This document shows, in pieces, positions 63,661 through 64,000 of a stretch of 64,000 nt of DNA. Within the stretch, counting starts at the first letter, position 1. Each line of letters opens with the position of its first letter. A program made the position numbers and the translations under genes. The notes under the pieces are model-generated. The model worked only from the letters and a program-made list of their open reading frames with translations. It was not told the origin of the DNA and ran no database searches. The stretch covers positions 85,118 to 149,117 of the forward strand of contig NZ_FNOU01000005.1 in assembly GCF_900107125.1 (NCBI RefSeq). The letters run 5' to 3'. Source of the stretch: Eubacterium barkeri. GTDB taxonomy: Bacteria > Bacillota > Clostridia > Eubacteriales > Eubacteriaceae.

Positions 63661-64000
63661 GCGTAGACAAACCAGCTAACCGAAGCAACACCACCGGTTC
63701 GCTGGTTTTGTTTTTTCCTTAAAATTGAAAAAAGCAGTAAAAAATGAGATAGGCGCAAAAGAATCCGGCTCAGCAAGTCCCCTTTTATACTTCAGGATGG
63801 CCAGCTTTTTTAAATTTAGACAGGCCAATGTCAGCCCGACCTGTATGGCAACCCGGGCTTTTCCGATGCTTTGGGTATAACGCATCCCATGATGTTCTTT
63901 GGCGGTGCCAAAGATCCGTTCGATGGTTTCTTTGCGTTTTTGGTATTGTTCTTTCCGGCCAAGGGTATGCCGGATATCCTCACAAATATCCAGGTAGTCG
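63661..64000 (-). mobile_element. IS1182-type insertion sequence, partial (cut by window edge)
   Basis: The left end GCGTAGACAAACCAGC and the transposase C-terminus lie here; the rest is outside the window. A stem AACCAGC/GCTGGTT (63669-63706) lies at the end of the element. Confidence 0.75.
63676..64000 (-). CDS. IS1182-family transposase, C-terminal part
   Basis: The frame is open to the window edge, giving about the last 107 residues. It reads RKEQYQKRKETIERIFGTAK, with the final catalytic Glu of the DDE domain in ETIERIFG, then EHHGMRYTQSIGKARVAIQ and LACLNLKKLA, typical of IS1182/IS5-like transposases. The tail is basic and aromatic. Whether the full copy is intact cannot be judged. A minus-strand terminator follows just outside. 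Confidence 0.85.
   Translation of the reverse strand, partial: DYLDICEDIRHTLGRKEQYQKRKETIERIFGTAKEHHGMRYTQSIGKARVAIQVGLTLACLNLKKLAILKYKRGLAEPDSFAPISFFTAFFNFKEKTKPANRWCCFG

Overview
The window looks like chromosome of a Gram-positive anaerobe of the Clostridia, perhaps Eubacteriaceae-like. This is an inference from protein types (DUF5685, GutM, split transketolase, lipoprotein binding proteins, anaerobic GlpA-type dehydrogenases, PadR and CobW-type genes), strong GGAGG ribosome sites and roughly half G+C by eye. I cannot name the species from sequence alone. No tRNA, rRNA or CRISPR array was seen.

Layout. 1-3.7 kb: a PMCA-like P-type ATPase behind a yybP-ykoY (Mn2+) riboswitch with its own promoter and terminator, next to an HsmA-like membrane protein. 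3.8-10.3 kb: a complete pstSCAB-phoU-phoB-phoR phosphate operon whose PstS is circularly permuted. 10.5-17 kb: an XRE-type regulator, a pentapeptide-repeat protein, and a MarR regulator with a heterodimeric ABC exporter and matching operators. 17-20.1 kb: a molybdate/tungstate-type ABC importer with a DUF364 protein. 20.2-23.8 kb: a second copy of the exporter pair in which both ATPase domains have lost catalytic residues. 23.9-27.9 kb: AraD epimerase and a small Hsp70 operon (DnaK, DUF5685, J-protein).

From 28 to 63.6 kb most genes concern sugars and polyols, in several modules. Module A (28.1-35.6 kb) has an FGGY kinase, a three-part flavoprotein dehydrogenase (GlpA-like, FAD/NAD oxidoreductase, DUF1667), a divergent RuBisCO-like protein and a SorC regulator. 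Module B (43.7-48.3 kb) has transaldolase-like TalC, xylulokinase, a GpsA-like dehydrogenase and a SorC regulator; a split transketolase (52.3-54 kb) could serve it. Module C (58-63.6 kb) is a glucitol-type PTS operon with GutM, its own HPr and a SorC regulator. The place normally held by sorbitol-6-phosphate dehydrogenase is taken by a DXR-like (DRL) oxidoreductase. Between the modules lie Uup, glycerol dehydrogenase, two diguanylate cyclases (one beside an orphan sugar-binding lipoprotein), a CobW-type GTPase with a PadR regulator, alanine racemase, MTA/SAH nucleosidase and IspF. A low-G+C islet at 56.8-57.9 kb has a terminated structured RNA and two small unknown proteins. The right edge cuts an IS1182-type transposase, and an IS-end-like palindromic element lies at 41.8-42.06 kb.

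The most promising undescribed biology is the pair of carbohydrate modules A and C. An RLP with a kinase and flavin dehydrogenase, and a DRL enzyme with a polyol PTS, both suggest use of unusual, perhaps branched, polyols. The permuted PstS and the doubly degenerate ABC exporter are unusual at protein level.
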